Shown: in pieces, positions 47,290 through 58,890 of the stretch
How positions within the stretch are numbered: the first letter of the stretch is position 1
Layout: each line of letters opens with the position of its first letter
Source: Stenopsyche tienmushanensis
Taxonomy: Eukaryota > Arthropoda > Insecta > Trichoptera > Stenopsychidae
Direction of reading: 5' to 3'
DNA length: 64,000 nucleotides
Assembly: GCA_008973525.1 (NCBI GenBank)
Contig: WACJ01000399.1
Coordinates: forward strand, 169,290 to 233,289
Position numbers and translations under genes: made by a program
The notes under the pieces: generated by a model
Database searches by the model: none
Seen by the model: the letters and a program-made list of their open reading frames with translations, nothing else
Told to the model about the DNA's origin: nothing

Positions 47290-47580
47290 CTTAGGGGTTA
47301 ATGCAGAAAGAATTGATGATTATGATATTCAAGATATTGAATAAAAATTAGACGATTATAAATTGAATGAAAAAGAGTTGATGGAAATTTTGGATGAACT
47401 AATCATAATAAATGAGTAAAAATGCATCATAGATAATGGCTTGGGATTGGCTGATAAATTAGAAAATTATTTCATAATGGAGAGAGGAAAGAATTATAAA
47501 AGGGAATTAGAAAATATTTCGTCCCCTTCTCATGATATACGTAAATATTTATACGCCAAAAGGAGACAATTGCTAATTAC
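47290..47580 (+). mobile_element. pogo/Tigger-like transposase C-terminal tail relic
   Basis: With two in-frame stops, the plus strand reads ..RIDDYDIQDIE.., KLDDYKLNEKELMEILDEL, then ..GLADKLENYFIMERGKNYKR, ELENISSPSHDIRKYLYAKR. This fits the acidic spacer and the helical tail found after the DDE domain of pogo/Tigger/jerky-type transposases. The first part aligns with the tail at 63478-63780 (DDMDIYDIQKI.., LNKDEL..IEILNE). The DDE domain is not seen upstream. Confidence 0.5.
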
Positions 47581-49990
47581 ATAATTTTTAAGGGAGGATT
47601 CGCAAAGTCCTCCGATGATGAAAACTCATAATCGATCTTAATAAACTAAAAGTTTAAATTTATTTTCAGTATTATTCACATCACCAAGGAAGAATGATGT
47701 ACTTTAAATAATTTAACAAGTATCTCTCATAATTTCGGCTGAAAAAAAATACGATGACACTTTACATAAATTTTCCACCGACTTGAACGAGCTCGCAGCG
47801 CACAACGACAATTTTGTAATACATATTTCTGTTGACTATAAATCTAGGATAACTTAAGGGAAACGCCACCCCAGGGACCATCTTCAGTTTTTCTATTTCC
47901 ACCTCGGCGAGAGGGCACCTAACAAAAAAAAAGAAACAGATATACGAGCAGAGCCCTGCAATACTTTCGCAGAGGCTGACGAAGTGTTGTACCGGTGTTG
48001 CTTGAATAGCACAACGGACGAGAATTTGGGTCAATTTGGCCCTTGGTCCATTAGAAAGCTGGTCGGTCCTGCTGGGAGCGGACGGCTTTATCTTAACGAC
48101 TTTTTGTTCCGTACAGAAAACCCGGAATACTTGGCCGAGTTGCGCCCCTAACGCTTGTTTATGCGATGGTTTAATTTTAAGCTGGCCACGAATTTATACG
48201 AACGAAATACCGAGATGATGTTTTTTAAATTCATCTTCTGGGTTTCTTAAGGGGACTCGAGATAATCATCTTAATTTTAGGGGAAACGTTTTGTTCATTT
48301 GGAATCTGCCATCTACCGGCAATTTGAAGCAATATTATTTTTAATATTTATTTAGTTAAATAATAAGCATTGCCAACTTATTTAAATATCATAGCTTATA
48401 ATCGAATTATGATATGATAAAGCAAATTTAATTTACATATATTTTATTGGCCAATGCAAAAAAATAAATAAAAATCACAGTGACATCTATGATAAATGCA
48501 CTTTTAATATTAAAATATTTTTTTATAAATCATTATTTTTTTAACCAAATGTATTTTGATATATTTGATTTAAAATGACATGATTTTAAGAAAGATTTAT
48601 AAAATATTTCAATACACATAATTTTTCGCATTAAAAAGTAATAAGCCCTCAATTTCGTAATTAATATAAGTTCTGTGCTTATTAAAAACTAAAGAGGAAC
48701 AGCTGTAGTGAGCACGACATGAAAATGCTGTTATTGGCTGCTCAGTTTCCCTCGGGAGGTTTCTTATGAAATATCGAGCAAATATTACGATGAACCCGGA
48801 GTGTTGCAAGTCTAACAGGCTCACCTGGATGGCGTGCTCCACTTAATATGAAAACTTTTCAAACTGCAACACAAAGACGGCGAAAACAACCAAAACAACA
48901 TCTTTCGTTTGAATGGTACTTCAAGAAGACGTCTGACAATTCCAGGAGCAGGAACGCAGATTCCGCGCAAAGTTCTGATCTCCAGGTTATTTATTCAGTT
49001 ACGAAAGCATTATTTGAGACTTATTCACGGGTATTAATTTCCATATCTATTTATTATATATTATATATATATTTCCAGCCCTTTAAAAAGTATTCGCATG
49101 TACAACTCGTTACGGGTTGTTTTACAAGTTAAAACACGAATATTTTTTTTACTCAGCCAACAGGAGGGAGATGCTTTCCTCATAATGAACCATCTCTTGT
49201 TTCGTATCACCTCTTCCATCATTGTGTCATCCCCCAACTTCTGAAGTATTCACGCTGTTGACCTGAATATGACCACTTCAAACAGCTACGCAGAAATCGC
49301 GTATCCCCTCATACTCTTTTCCGAGTCACCCCAGTTGCACCTCCATTTTTTTTTTCACCCTCGACACGTTGCAGCTTTATGCAAAAATCAATAAGGAAGC
49401 GTATTCCTTATATGTTTGGGATGGTCAAGTATTAATGGTCCGGGTGAATGAGGCAAAGGAAGTTGAAAGTAATCCTCGACGAAGGTTCAACCAGGTGGCT
49501 AATGGAGAGTCTAAGCAAATATTAAGCCTCCGGACCCGAGGCCTAATAGCACATGCTTAGTGGGGAATTCAATGTAAGAGCCGACGGTAAAGGATGGTTT
49601 TAAGGAGCAAAACATCTTCATAATCGATATACTCTCAACAGATTTTGTTTTCAATGGAAGAGATATAAAATTATTTCCTAATATATTTACACACAAAATA
49701 TAATTTATCGTATATATTTAGAATTAAGGGTTGAATTTGAGTTCAAGTCTTCCAATATGTATAACAACCATATTTCTATAGTGCTTGAACATTATTAATA
49801 TAATTTAATAAGCTTCGAATTTGAGATAAAAATATTAACCCTCTTAATATATGGGATTTAAATAATTTGCTTGATAAATATTTATACATAAATTATACTG
49901 AATAATGCATTCAAATGATCACGTTTGAATAATGAGGTGAAAAGCACATCAGCCCAAAATTATTATTAATATTTGCATCGTGGTTTATTA
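47581..49990. other. Non-coding stretch with GC-elevated patches
   Basis: Includes minus ORF 47762-48034, ORF 48848-49132 and ORF 49369-49560; none has a recognisable domain. 48309-48322 (TGCCATCTACCGGC) resembles half of an insect CTCF-type motif. The remainder is AT-rich. Confidence 0.3.
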
Positions 49991-50019
49991 GACTAGCAAT
50001 GGTTAGATTGTGGATGTAC

Positions 50020-50095
50020 AAAAATAAGGAGAGAGTCGACCGATAGCCTTGGTAACGGGAAGATGCTTTCTTCCTGCCGGTATTGTCTGTAATCT
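50020..50095 (+). mobile_element. LTR-like retroelement fragment, copy 5 (short)
   Basis: AGAGAGTCGACCGATAGCCT, TGGTAACGGGAAGATG and CTTTCTTCCTGCCGG follow the GTCGTCAGTTAGCCTTGGCA / GGGAAGACGTCCTTCCCGCA segment of the copy at 13383. About 75 bp recognisable; strongly diverged. Confidence 0.4.
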
Positions 50096-52425
50096 AGCAG
50101 CTGATATCACTTTACAATTCAAATGCATTATTATCATTAATACTAATAGCTTAAGTATACATGTTATCAAAAAATGCATTATCAATATTTATCATTTTGA
50201 ATAATAAAAATATCATTTTTTATTAATATTTTAAAGATTTACACAATAATAAAATTCGTATTATTGAGGCATTAATTTGGCGCCAAAATATGATTTGGAT
50301 TTTATGGGTGAAGTAGCTTGATTCATATATGAATATCCTTTCTAAAAATATTTGAATATAATAAATATTGTTATGAAAAAATAAAATATATCTCGGAAGC
50401 AACGGCCTATTGAGAGGAGCCTCCCCAGCATATTATGGGCCGCGGGGTTTTTTCGTCACAACATGGCGCTGAGGGGATGACAGAAATATTGTTAGATAAA
50501 AAGCGGTAAAAGTTCAAGAGATAAACGGCCGTGATGTCTTTATGGCGCTCCACGGCTCCTCATCTCCATCCTTTATTTTCCTTCATACATATTCCCAATT
50601 TATTTCTTGCCTAACAAGATTCCTATCAGGTTGCGAGAGCAGCTCGACTTTATGTCATTATCGGAGACAACGTAAAACTTTTCTTGCCCAATATACGAAA
50701 TGGCAAGAAAGAGCGATAGCTTCATCCCACATACACCATCGCCATGCGTGCATATGTGAGATTTTCCCGATGAAGCCGGAAAAATATCGGAGCATATCAG
50801 ATATACATTGCCTTACATTGTCCCAAAATTTGATTAAAAATGAGAAAAGAAATATCTACATACTTATCTACAAATTTTGATAATTTTTTAATCGCTTAAT
50901 ATTGGACTTTCTTTTACAATATTACAAGAAATCGGACTCTAATTCATAAGCTAGAAAAATGTTTTCCTATCTTAATAAATTTGGCATATTCGTGCTATTA
51001 GTATTTATGATTTTTAATCAAGCAGTGATTTGAAACAGTGAGTGACCATTATACCATAAGGACTTGCTTAGTTCGTGTACAATATTATACGATGATTATT
51101 TAAGTGCATCATCCTACTTAAATAAATACCCTTATTACATACAATTCAAGCAAGCAATCTGAAGCTGAAACGTATGCGTTATTTCGATTCATATTAAGGT
51201 TTAATAAAACAGCATATTATGCAGAGGTTATCGCTTATAACCTTCGTAAAATTTATGTTCGGCATGAAAATTACACACCTTGTATTGTAAAAAAGGTCGT
51301 AATCTCTGAGTTCAAAGAACTCGAGCGTTTTGTGAATGGAATAAATTCGTTTTCAGGCCTGTTTCACACCAATCAATGCATACGATTTCCCGAAAACTCT
51401 TTCGCATGAAATGTAACACCGAAGTGGGAAAATGTGTTTTTTTTCCTACTCGCCCATCTTGTACATTTTTCACTTTTCCCGAACGAGCCTTTTCACTTGT
51501 TGCTGGCGCACATATATTGAATAATAAATTATTTTTATTTTTTCTGGGGAATCGCATAAAGCCTTCTGCGAGCGCGGCGAGCTTTTGTAGGGACAAATCC
51601 AGAGCCGGTTGCTGGGAAAGCTGTAAATAAAATCCGCGTATAAAATGGATTTCCAGGAAAAACAAACCTCCCGAGCTCACCTTTGATATGGCCTGCTTCT
51701 CTACTCCGTTTGATGGAACCGACGAAAAAACACATCAGAGACTGGCTACGACTCGTCATGGAGTTATTGTTTTAGACGAATTCTCTTCATGAGTTTCCAT
51801 GGCTAATAAACCCAGCAGGGTTGATTATCCGCAGCCCTTTGAAACGGCGTATTTTCACTGGGGACAAAACTAATTTTTCAAGCAGAAAATGTATTATTTT
51901 TATAAATAAACTACAATTTCACAAAGGACAATACCCTGGATGAAATAAGGTTATATATTCAAATCCAAAATCCGGCGCAAAACCGGTAATATTTTCTAAA
52001 AATAATATTTGTCTATGTTTTTATGCGCAGAAAAGCCGCCTCTTCGTTGCTTTATTCAGTACAATCACATGGAAAATAAAGAAGTCCTTTAATATAATGG
52101 AAATTTTATTTTTGAAAAAATATTTTCAAGGTTCACATGTTGACTCATATATTAAATTCTTAGAATTATTGAGAAACCGTATGATTGATTGAATTCTCGT
52201 AGAATTTTTCTTTAAAAGCTCTATATTAATAAAAACTTGTTATCCTCAATGATTTATTGGCTTGAATAACAATTAAATATTGAATATATTGTAAGTTTCT
52301 TTTCAAATCAAAATCATTCTATGGAGATATCGTTTTATATGAAGATCAATTGTATTTTCTTTATACAAATTGTCATCGATATGACATCATCGTCGATCGG
52401 TAACATATAATCAAGCATGATTTAA
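50096..52425. other. Non-coding stretch with GC-elevated blocks
   Basis: 50395-50770 and 51300-51850 are GC-elevated with overlapping ORFs on both strands (largest 122 codons, minus, 51312-51680) that carry no domain I recognise. The rest is AT-rich. Confidence 0.3.
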
Positions 52426-52429
52426 TTTG

Positions 52430-52900
52430 ATTTAAATTCCATCCAGCTTTGGGATTTTCACATCGATTTAGGGCTCTGCTCGCTTGTGGGTTTCATTAGC
52501 ACCTGATCGAAGTAAAGGACATTTTCTTGGCATAATCTTATGGTCTCGCAGGATGTCGACAATGGCATACACTTTTATTGATTAATTGAAAAGTTGAGTG
52601 GTTTCTAGTGAAGGTTCGTTAAGTTATGGGTATGCCATTAGGCTCCGTGCCGAGCAGATACCGCGGGGTATTAAATTTGCATAATGTGATACAGTTGTCA
52701 GGTAACGGCAATTGATGGCGCATACCTGATTAAATAACAGAGAATACACAAAATGGCTTTTAGGCAAATATGAATAATAAACTCCGGGATACTTGATATT
52801 ATTCCCGGAGGAACGTTTTGAAACTTAAACGAGCAGTCTAATTAAGACGAAATAATATTCATGGTAGGCGGCGCGGATATCTAAAGCTCCACATGTGCAT
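52430..52900. other. GC-elevated block with perfect hairpin
   Basis: Non-coding, with TTGATTAATTGA-type homeodomain cores, ATTTGCATAAT and an 8-bp perfect inverted repeat CTCCGGGA (52782-52789) / TCCCGGAG (52803-52810). A CATGTGCATCCAAAGCTCCA segment is imperfectly repeated just downstream (CATCCAAAGCTCCAAATG). Candidate regulatory element by composition. Confidence 0.25.
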
Positions 52901-53639
52901 CCAAAGCTCCAAATGTAATATTTTTAAAAATAAATTTTGCATCTTATTCAAATAAACGACTGCTTAAATAACAACCCTTGTGTGAAATGCGCAATCAATT
53001 AAGATCTTGGACCATTTGAAACTGTCGAATTCACCATCGACGAGCATTGAATAGTGAGATTGCAAATCGCTAGTTAAGAATGCTTTGTCCCAAACTTTAT
53101 CCCTAAGATGTCGTTCAAACTCCTGCAGGATAATAATACGCGCATCCAACCAAAGTCAAAATCGTCAGTTCGGCAATCCTCAGATTTCGACTCAATTATT
53201 AGCACACCATAATTATTACATATAATGGCGAAAGCATCGATTAATGACTATTATGCTGGATATAACTTCAATTTGACTCGAATTCTCACGAGGTGGAGCA
53301 AAACAATGCAGCTCATAAAACGACCCCAACACCCTGCGTCTTCTGGATAATTTTAGATATTCATTCTTGCTTCTTCAAAACTATTATTTCACACAATATA
53401 TTTTTATATAATATGAAAATATGATTTATTTAATATTTTTATATTTATAAATATAAAAATGTATTTTTCCTGAGTTGATGGATTATTAATAGGAAGTAGA
53501 TTTAGGTCTTTAGTTGGGTCAAAAAATTTTTTTTCGAATATCCGACCGGTCAACATCTTATTTGATTTTCCAGCCTAAAAAACTATTTCAGTGTTTTTTT
53601 TTCAATTTTTTAAAATTATATTTTAGAAAAATCATACAT

Positions 53640-54530
53640 ATTCAGGGTAAAAGCGCTGATTTTTTGTATCAGCATATTTCTTTCTGTAATCTTTTACCAA
53701 CAAAAACGATACCTGCATAGAATGGACGACTTTCTTCGCAGTTTTAAAATCAGAGTCATCCTCTCAAGGACAACATCTTTATTCAAAAACTATGATGAGA
53801 TACCCAGTATTTGGAAAAATCTTAAAAATTTGCTACTCATAAAATATTCTATCCTTTTTTCAGTGATATGTTCGACATCAATGCTTTATCTTTTTGGACA
53901 ATCCTCTACATCTTCGATTTTTAGTACATTTACCATAATTTTCTTATTTTGAATTGAAAGTTTGTCGTCAAAAAATGCAAATGACATCAACTCTTCCGAC
54001 AAGTACCATAAACGATCCAGTATTTTTTTCATGGCAACTTTGACCATTGTTTGGTTTATACTCTCAAAGGATGCAAAATCGTTTAATTATTATAAGTCAT
54101 TTCTCGGTACTGAATATCCAACAGGAGCTTTAAACCAGTATTTTGTATATATTATGACTGTGAAAATACAGACTTTTCATTAGTTTAAATAGGAAAATTT
54201 TCAAAAAATAAATTCTTCCCTGAATGATGGAAAGATTCAGTCACTCTCTATAGTCATATCGAGGTTGATATACTTGAAGTTGTTTTAGAGTAAAAGAAAT
54301 CCTCTCTGCAGCAACATTTTTTATAATTTTTGAGGATGTGGTATCATAAATTAATGTTTTATAATCACTTTGATGAACTTTGTCCCAGTTCTTCTTAAAC
54401 CTTTTTAACAATTGGATATCAAGAACACTAGACGGACCGAGCGATTGACTCAATACAGCTTCTGACATAATTTCCATTATATGGCGACAAGTTAGAAAAA
54501 GTATATATTTTCTGCTAAAGAAGAACACAA
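53640..54530 (-). pseudogene. Relic of a repetitive uncharacterised protein family (LWYLSEEL motif)
   Basis: On the minus strand an 95-codon ORF (54528-54241) ends ..TLKQLQVYQPRYDYRE. After one frame change the reading continues VIIYTKYWFKAPVGYSVPRN (about 54158-54100), two stops, then FASFESINQTMVKVAMKKIL, DRLWYLSEELMSFAFFDDKL (about 54022-53962) and ..MVNVLKIEDVEDCPKR. A return to the first frame gives EDDSDFKTAKKVVHSMQV and VKDYRKKYADTK (to about 53650). The order of ..QPR.DYRE.., Y.K.WF.AP..., LWYLSEEL...FFD and the ..F..A..V...M.V tail matches, from memory, a repetitive protein of unknown function seen in aphids, beetles and cnidarians. Several stops and two shifts mean it is dead here. 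It may belong to a mobile element; no enzymatic domain is evident. Confidence 0.5.
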
Positions 54531-55440
54531 GCTCTATTTCTCTTTTTTATGGCAGAAAATAATATAAAGGGGTGACTACCTAATTTTTTTAAAAGTCAAA
54601 ATAACGACCAACCGACCAATCTATAAGTGATTTTTCTCCGATAAAAATATTCATATTTTGGTTTCCCATTTAATTAATTGGCACAAATTTATCACTCATG
54701 AGTAGTCCTGTCTATTTTAAATAATGTAATTATTTCAGTATTATTTTTTATCAAAACCAGAAAATAAATCTAGCTTTATACCAAGACGATCGATTGAAAA
54801 CTATTGATAATACTGATTATCTGAATAATATAATTTCAGCCTACTATTATATATGCACATTTTTATCTCAAATAAATCCATATTTAATCATTGGATGATT
54901 TAAGGGGATAAAATTACAAATATATGAAGCAACGGTTTAAGTATTTTTCGATTTAAGTAACTATCAAATTTGATCCTTAAAATTGAATTCAAAACTTTGA
55001 ATTTATGATCCTCGAGAAGATTTATGTTTAATAAAATATTTATTCCTTCATCCATTGCAAATGCAAGCAAATATTTGACACAAACTTAGAAGATGTATAA
55101 AAATTTAATTACTTCATTCGAAAATTTTTATAGCCACTAAGCTTAAATAAGTAGAGGATTCAAATCTTTTGAACACCACCAAATACACTTATATAAAATC
55201 TCTCGGCGTCGTTTTCAAACAATTTGTTCCACTTTGGACTGCAGACTCATAAACGGGAAAGTAGTTCTATTCGGAATCGTAAAAGAAAGTTGAGGCTACG
55301 AACGACTGTTTTATAGCAGGATGGAATTGATAATTTTTACGTTACACTAGTCTGGAGCAGTATGGAATTAGCCTAAATCTCCAGCATCAGACGTTACTTT
55401 CGGCTCTGGGAATAATTGGAAATAAAACATTGAGTGGGTT
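54531..55440. other. AT-rich non-coding stretch
   Basis: Nothing recognised. Confidence 0.4.
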
Positions 55441-55715
55441 GGCCATTTTTACGATTTAAAAGTCGAGTGTGTTGTATTTGAAATGAATTGCTGAAAATTG
55501 CGGCCGACGAAACCAAGCGGATCCAGGTGATGCGACGCAAATTTTACACGTTTTTGTTCACGCCATAAAATAATATGGCCATCTGAGATATTGATGCATG
55601 AGGGATTTTACGATAGAGGTGGAATATAAAAGAACAAAAAAACACATGAGACTAGCATTTTGGTTCGGTTTAGATTATCGCTCGTCATCAACACGAAAAC
55701 CAAATTGCTCCATAT
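55441..55715. other. GC-elevated non-coding block
   Basis: Contains TTGTTCACGCCATAAAA (55555-55571), sharing GTTCACGCCATAAA with 33170-33183 in another GC-elevated block, plus a TTTATGG-type (Caudal/AbdB-like) core. No ORF. Confidence 0.25.
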
Positions 55716-55759
55716 AAAATGGATTACTGAACACGTGCCAACAATAAAATATTGAATGT

Positions 55760-55895
55760 AAAACAGCGGATTGAAACATTTTGGGATGAGGCTACTTTAA
55801 AGAAAACATCTCGTGTACTCAAAAGTACTCCTGAAGAAAACAAGGCATCAAAATCACCCTTTGATGAGTATGATCACAAACGATTACTAGTATAA
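55760..55895 (+). mobile_element. Possible hAT-type transposase C-terminal fragment
   Basis: One frame reads RIETFWDEATLKKTSRVLKS then TPEENKASKSPFDEYDHKRL, reminiscent of the region before the hAT dimerisation domain (W...., then ..FD.Y....). No conserved W..N...P or TSA..ER motif is present, so the call is weak. Confidence 0.2.
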
Positions 55896-56059
55896 ACAGA
55901 CACGTGCCAATTGCATGCAAATTATCATCTCAAATATTACTTGCATGATATGTTTTGTTCTTTTGTCACGTTTTAATGAAATTTCCAAAAATAAGTTCTA
56001 CTATCATACTACAATAGAATAATCTAGAAAAAAATGTTGAAAAAATGTCAATTCTTGTG

Positions 56060-56651
56060 ATGAAGAAGTCGTCGCGCGCTCCCACCATCTCATGTCATTA
56101 ATTTTTTGACTTTACAAAACAATACCGTCTTGAATATACATCAGAAGCTTTCGGAAGCTTATGGTAATGATGTGATAATTGGATGTCACAAACTGATGGT
56201 TGTTCAAAAGGTCGTTCAAAGAAGGTCGTACTGATATTCGTGATGAAGCAAAAAGTAGGAGACCATCAGTGATTTCTGATAAATTTGTGCAAAAAATTGA
56301 AGAACAAGTGTGAAATAACCACCATGCATGAAATTTTAGATCGTTTTGCTCAAGAGAGACATGTTTTTCTGGACTCTATCGTGATGTAGGATTAAACATG
56401 GATGTATCACTACATCCCAGAATTCAAAAAACAATCCAAAAAGAACTGACATACAAACGCTGGTTCCTCGACTGCACAATCTTTCCATCGGAAGAATTTA
56501 CTGTGACTGAACAAAATGGCCGACAAACATGCGGGACCAAAAAAATTGACCGTTAAGATCTCTCCTACGTACCAAAGTGTACCAATTTATAAACAAAATT
56601 ATTCTGCCGGCTACAGGGACCCTTGTAACTCGACTGTATGGATGACCCTCG
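56060..56651 (+). mobile_element. Mariner derivative with inverted 5' end, family CGAGGGTCATC
   Basis: From 56072 broken frames show the mariner N-terminal domain as in the 12.9-kb copy (..RSFKEGRTDIRDEAKSRRPS, then VISDKFVQKIEEQV, about 56205-56310). It jumps to the first catalytic segment (FLDSIVM.., then PEF/PRIQKTIQK, about 56352-56450) and near 56470 switches to the inverse of its own 5' untranslated region, ending in GATGACCCTCG (56641-56651) with TATA beyond. The same joining order occurs in the 350-bp MITE at 10252-10601. The left terminal repeat is not recognisable. Confidence 0.7.
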
Positions 56652-57380
56652 TATATAATAACACATAGGGAATCGCTTGTATTACTACAAAGAAATATAA
56701 TAAGAAAGAGTACAAATATTTATCAACAGATGACAACATAATAAACGTTGAAATTTTAATGTAATATATCCTTATCCGGCTGAAAACTATCAGGTATGAT
56801 CTTCTTAGTGAACATATCTGATCATGCTAATGATATTTTTTTCGTAATAATATTATATTTTTGTGTGAAACTAATGGATATACATTTTTTTTGTTAAAAA
56901 TGTCTTAAATATTAAGGGACCTTCTAGAACTTATTTTTTTTTTAGGATCGCCGAAATAAAATGATTGGATAATTAAATGACACCTTATTGAAGATGTTTA
57001 TTGACAAGTCTTTAACCAGAGAGATAACCCAATTGCGAGACTCTCGATAACGACGAGCCTCTTTCTCAAACACAGTTAAGGCCTCCTCAAAAACATACCC
57101 GCCAAGGCTTAATTTAAATCAAGCTTAAATCTTAAATATACCGTTTTATTGACATAGAATATTGCAATAATATTTATATAATATATTTGCTAAAATATCG
57201 ATCGGTTTTTGCTCTGGTCATCAAATACATTTGATAATCATAAACAAACAAATTGAGCTCCTGATTAATTTTCTGAAATATTGATACAAGTTTCGATGAC
57301 ATATTGTGTTTTGTCTGATAAAATCTAACGATCGGGACGCTCGAGTCTTAATTCAATTTGTCTGATTTTGGTGTTTCGTT
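56652..57380. other. AT-rich non-coding stretch
   Basis: Nothing recognised. Confidence 0.4.
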
Positions 57381-57384
57381 TATT

Positions 57385-58000
57385 TCGTTAGGGGGTGTAA
57401 ATTACTAAACTTTTCGCATCTTTGAAGGTTGTTTGGGTGACGCCAGTAAATCCGTCGCAGCCGCAATAACAAAGTAACAAAATGCATTAGTTGTTTGACA
57501 ATCCAAACGAAGTTCAAATCCGAAGTGCGACTTGTGTCGCTTCTACAAGATTTTCCGTGAAAATCTCGCCCCCTAATTACGCGGCATCACTCAGTGCATG
57601 CATTATTCATGGGGAACGGGTTAATCTCGTCCCAAGTCGCGGCCCAGGGACCGACCCCCCCCCCCTCTCTTTTGGCTAATGTAACCAGAAAACATGGAAT
57701 AAAACGAATATTTGCTCGTTTAATTAAGTGCGTGAGAATGGCACAAATGTGAACCCAATTATTTTTTGCGTACGCAAATAAACACGCAAAGCCGAATCCT
57801 TTTTATTGGAAGGGTGAGATTTGGGGGCGTCGTGTTCGGTAGGCGCATTTTTGATGTGCCCTCGAATAAAATAACTTTTCGAAAAATGCTAATAAAAAGC
57901 CGCGGAATAACATCGGTATTCGATTTGCAAAATCGAAGCATCGGCGTGCTCGTATTTGATTAATTCGATGTGGAATTCTAATTTGAATTCGTAACACAAA
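57385..58000. other. GC-elevated block with poly-C tract
   Basis: Includes 11 consecutive C at 57655-57665 and ORFs on both strands with no recognisable domain. GGTGTGACGCC-like and TAATTAAG/TTGATTAATTCG cores occur. Possible conserved non-coding element; unproven. Confidence 0.25.
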
Positions 58001-58446
58001 TGAAAACTGCAATATCAAACGTTTTCAATGAAAATGTAATTAAGTTGGAATATGTTACTCTAATTGTAACATGCATTGGCACTCTACTTATTAATCCCCC
58101 TGTTTCCGTTGGCAAACATATCAAATTGTTTTAACGTATTTTGCACCCCATACAAATGCAAATCCATAGTTCGCAGTACCATTGCGGTACGATTTATGAA
58201 TTAAGCATTTTAGTTGTCAAATTAAGTACATAAACATTATTAAATATTTATTAACGCATAAATATTTAATACTATGACGTTTGAATAGAAAATTTGATAC
58301 GACCAAATCAAATATTATATAATTTGGCGCAAACACTAATATTAATATGTGCAACACTCATTGATAACGCAATGATTTAGTAATCATATATGAATTGAGA
58401 AAATAAATTTGCAAACAATTTCAAGCATTATATGATATATTAATTT

Positions 58447-58890
58447 TGCTATTATAAATAATCAACCGGCTGTACCAACTCCTAAACCTTCTTTGACTAT
58501 AAAAAAGGTCCTCTTGAGCATATGGCAGGATTGTGATGGGATAATACACTTTGAGTTTCTAAAACTAGGAGAAACTATCTATGCACAAATTTATTGCTCA
58601 CAATTAAACAGAGAAAATGCAAAGTTGTTACAAAAACATACAAATTTCTTCAACCGAAAAGGCGTGATATTGCATCATGATAATACCAAACCCTATGCAG
58701 CTAAAGTAATCCAGGAAAAAATTAAGGAACTCAATTGGGAACTGCTACCTCATTCGCCATATTTGCCAGATATTGCGCCGTCTGATTATTATTTATTCAA
58801 AGTTCTAGGAACTCCATTGAAAATAAGACGTTTTGAAATGCAAATGAAAATGAAATTCACTAAAATAAAGATGACAAAGAGTTGTGAATA
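58447..58890 (+). mobile_element. Mariner transposase catalytic-domain fragment, DD34D
   Basis: An open frame without stops gives NNQPAVPTPKPSLTIKKVLL, ..WQDCDGIIHFEFLKLGETIY.., GVILHHDNTKPYAAKVIQEK (second Asp), and LPHSPYLPDIAPSDYYLF (third Asp). Exactly 34 residues separate the two Asp residues, the mariner signature. The first Asp and the DNA-binding domain are missing upstream; the C-terminus leaves the family near residue 115. Of the mariner fragments here it has the longest uninterrupted frame, so it may be the youngest. It differs in sequence from the 34-kb family. Confidence 0.85.

Noticed and set aside
51312..51680. 122-codon minus-strand ORF overlapped by other ORFs on both strands
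   Set aside because: Lies in a GC-elevated block where stop codons are rarer; three frames are open at once, and none shows a motif.
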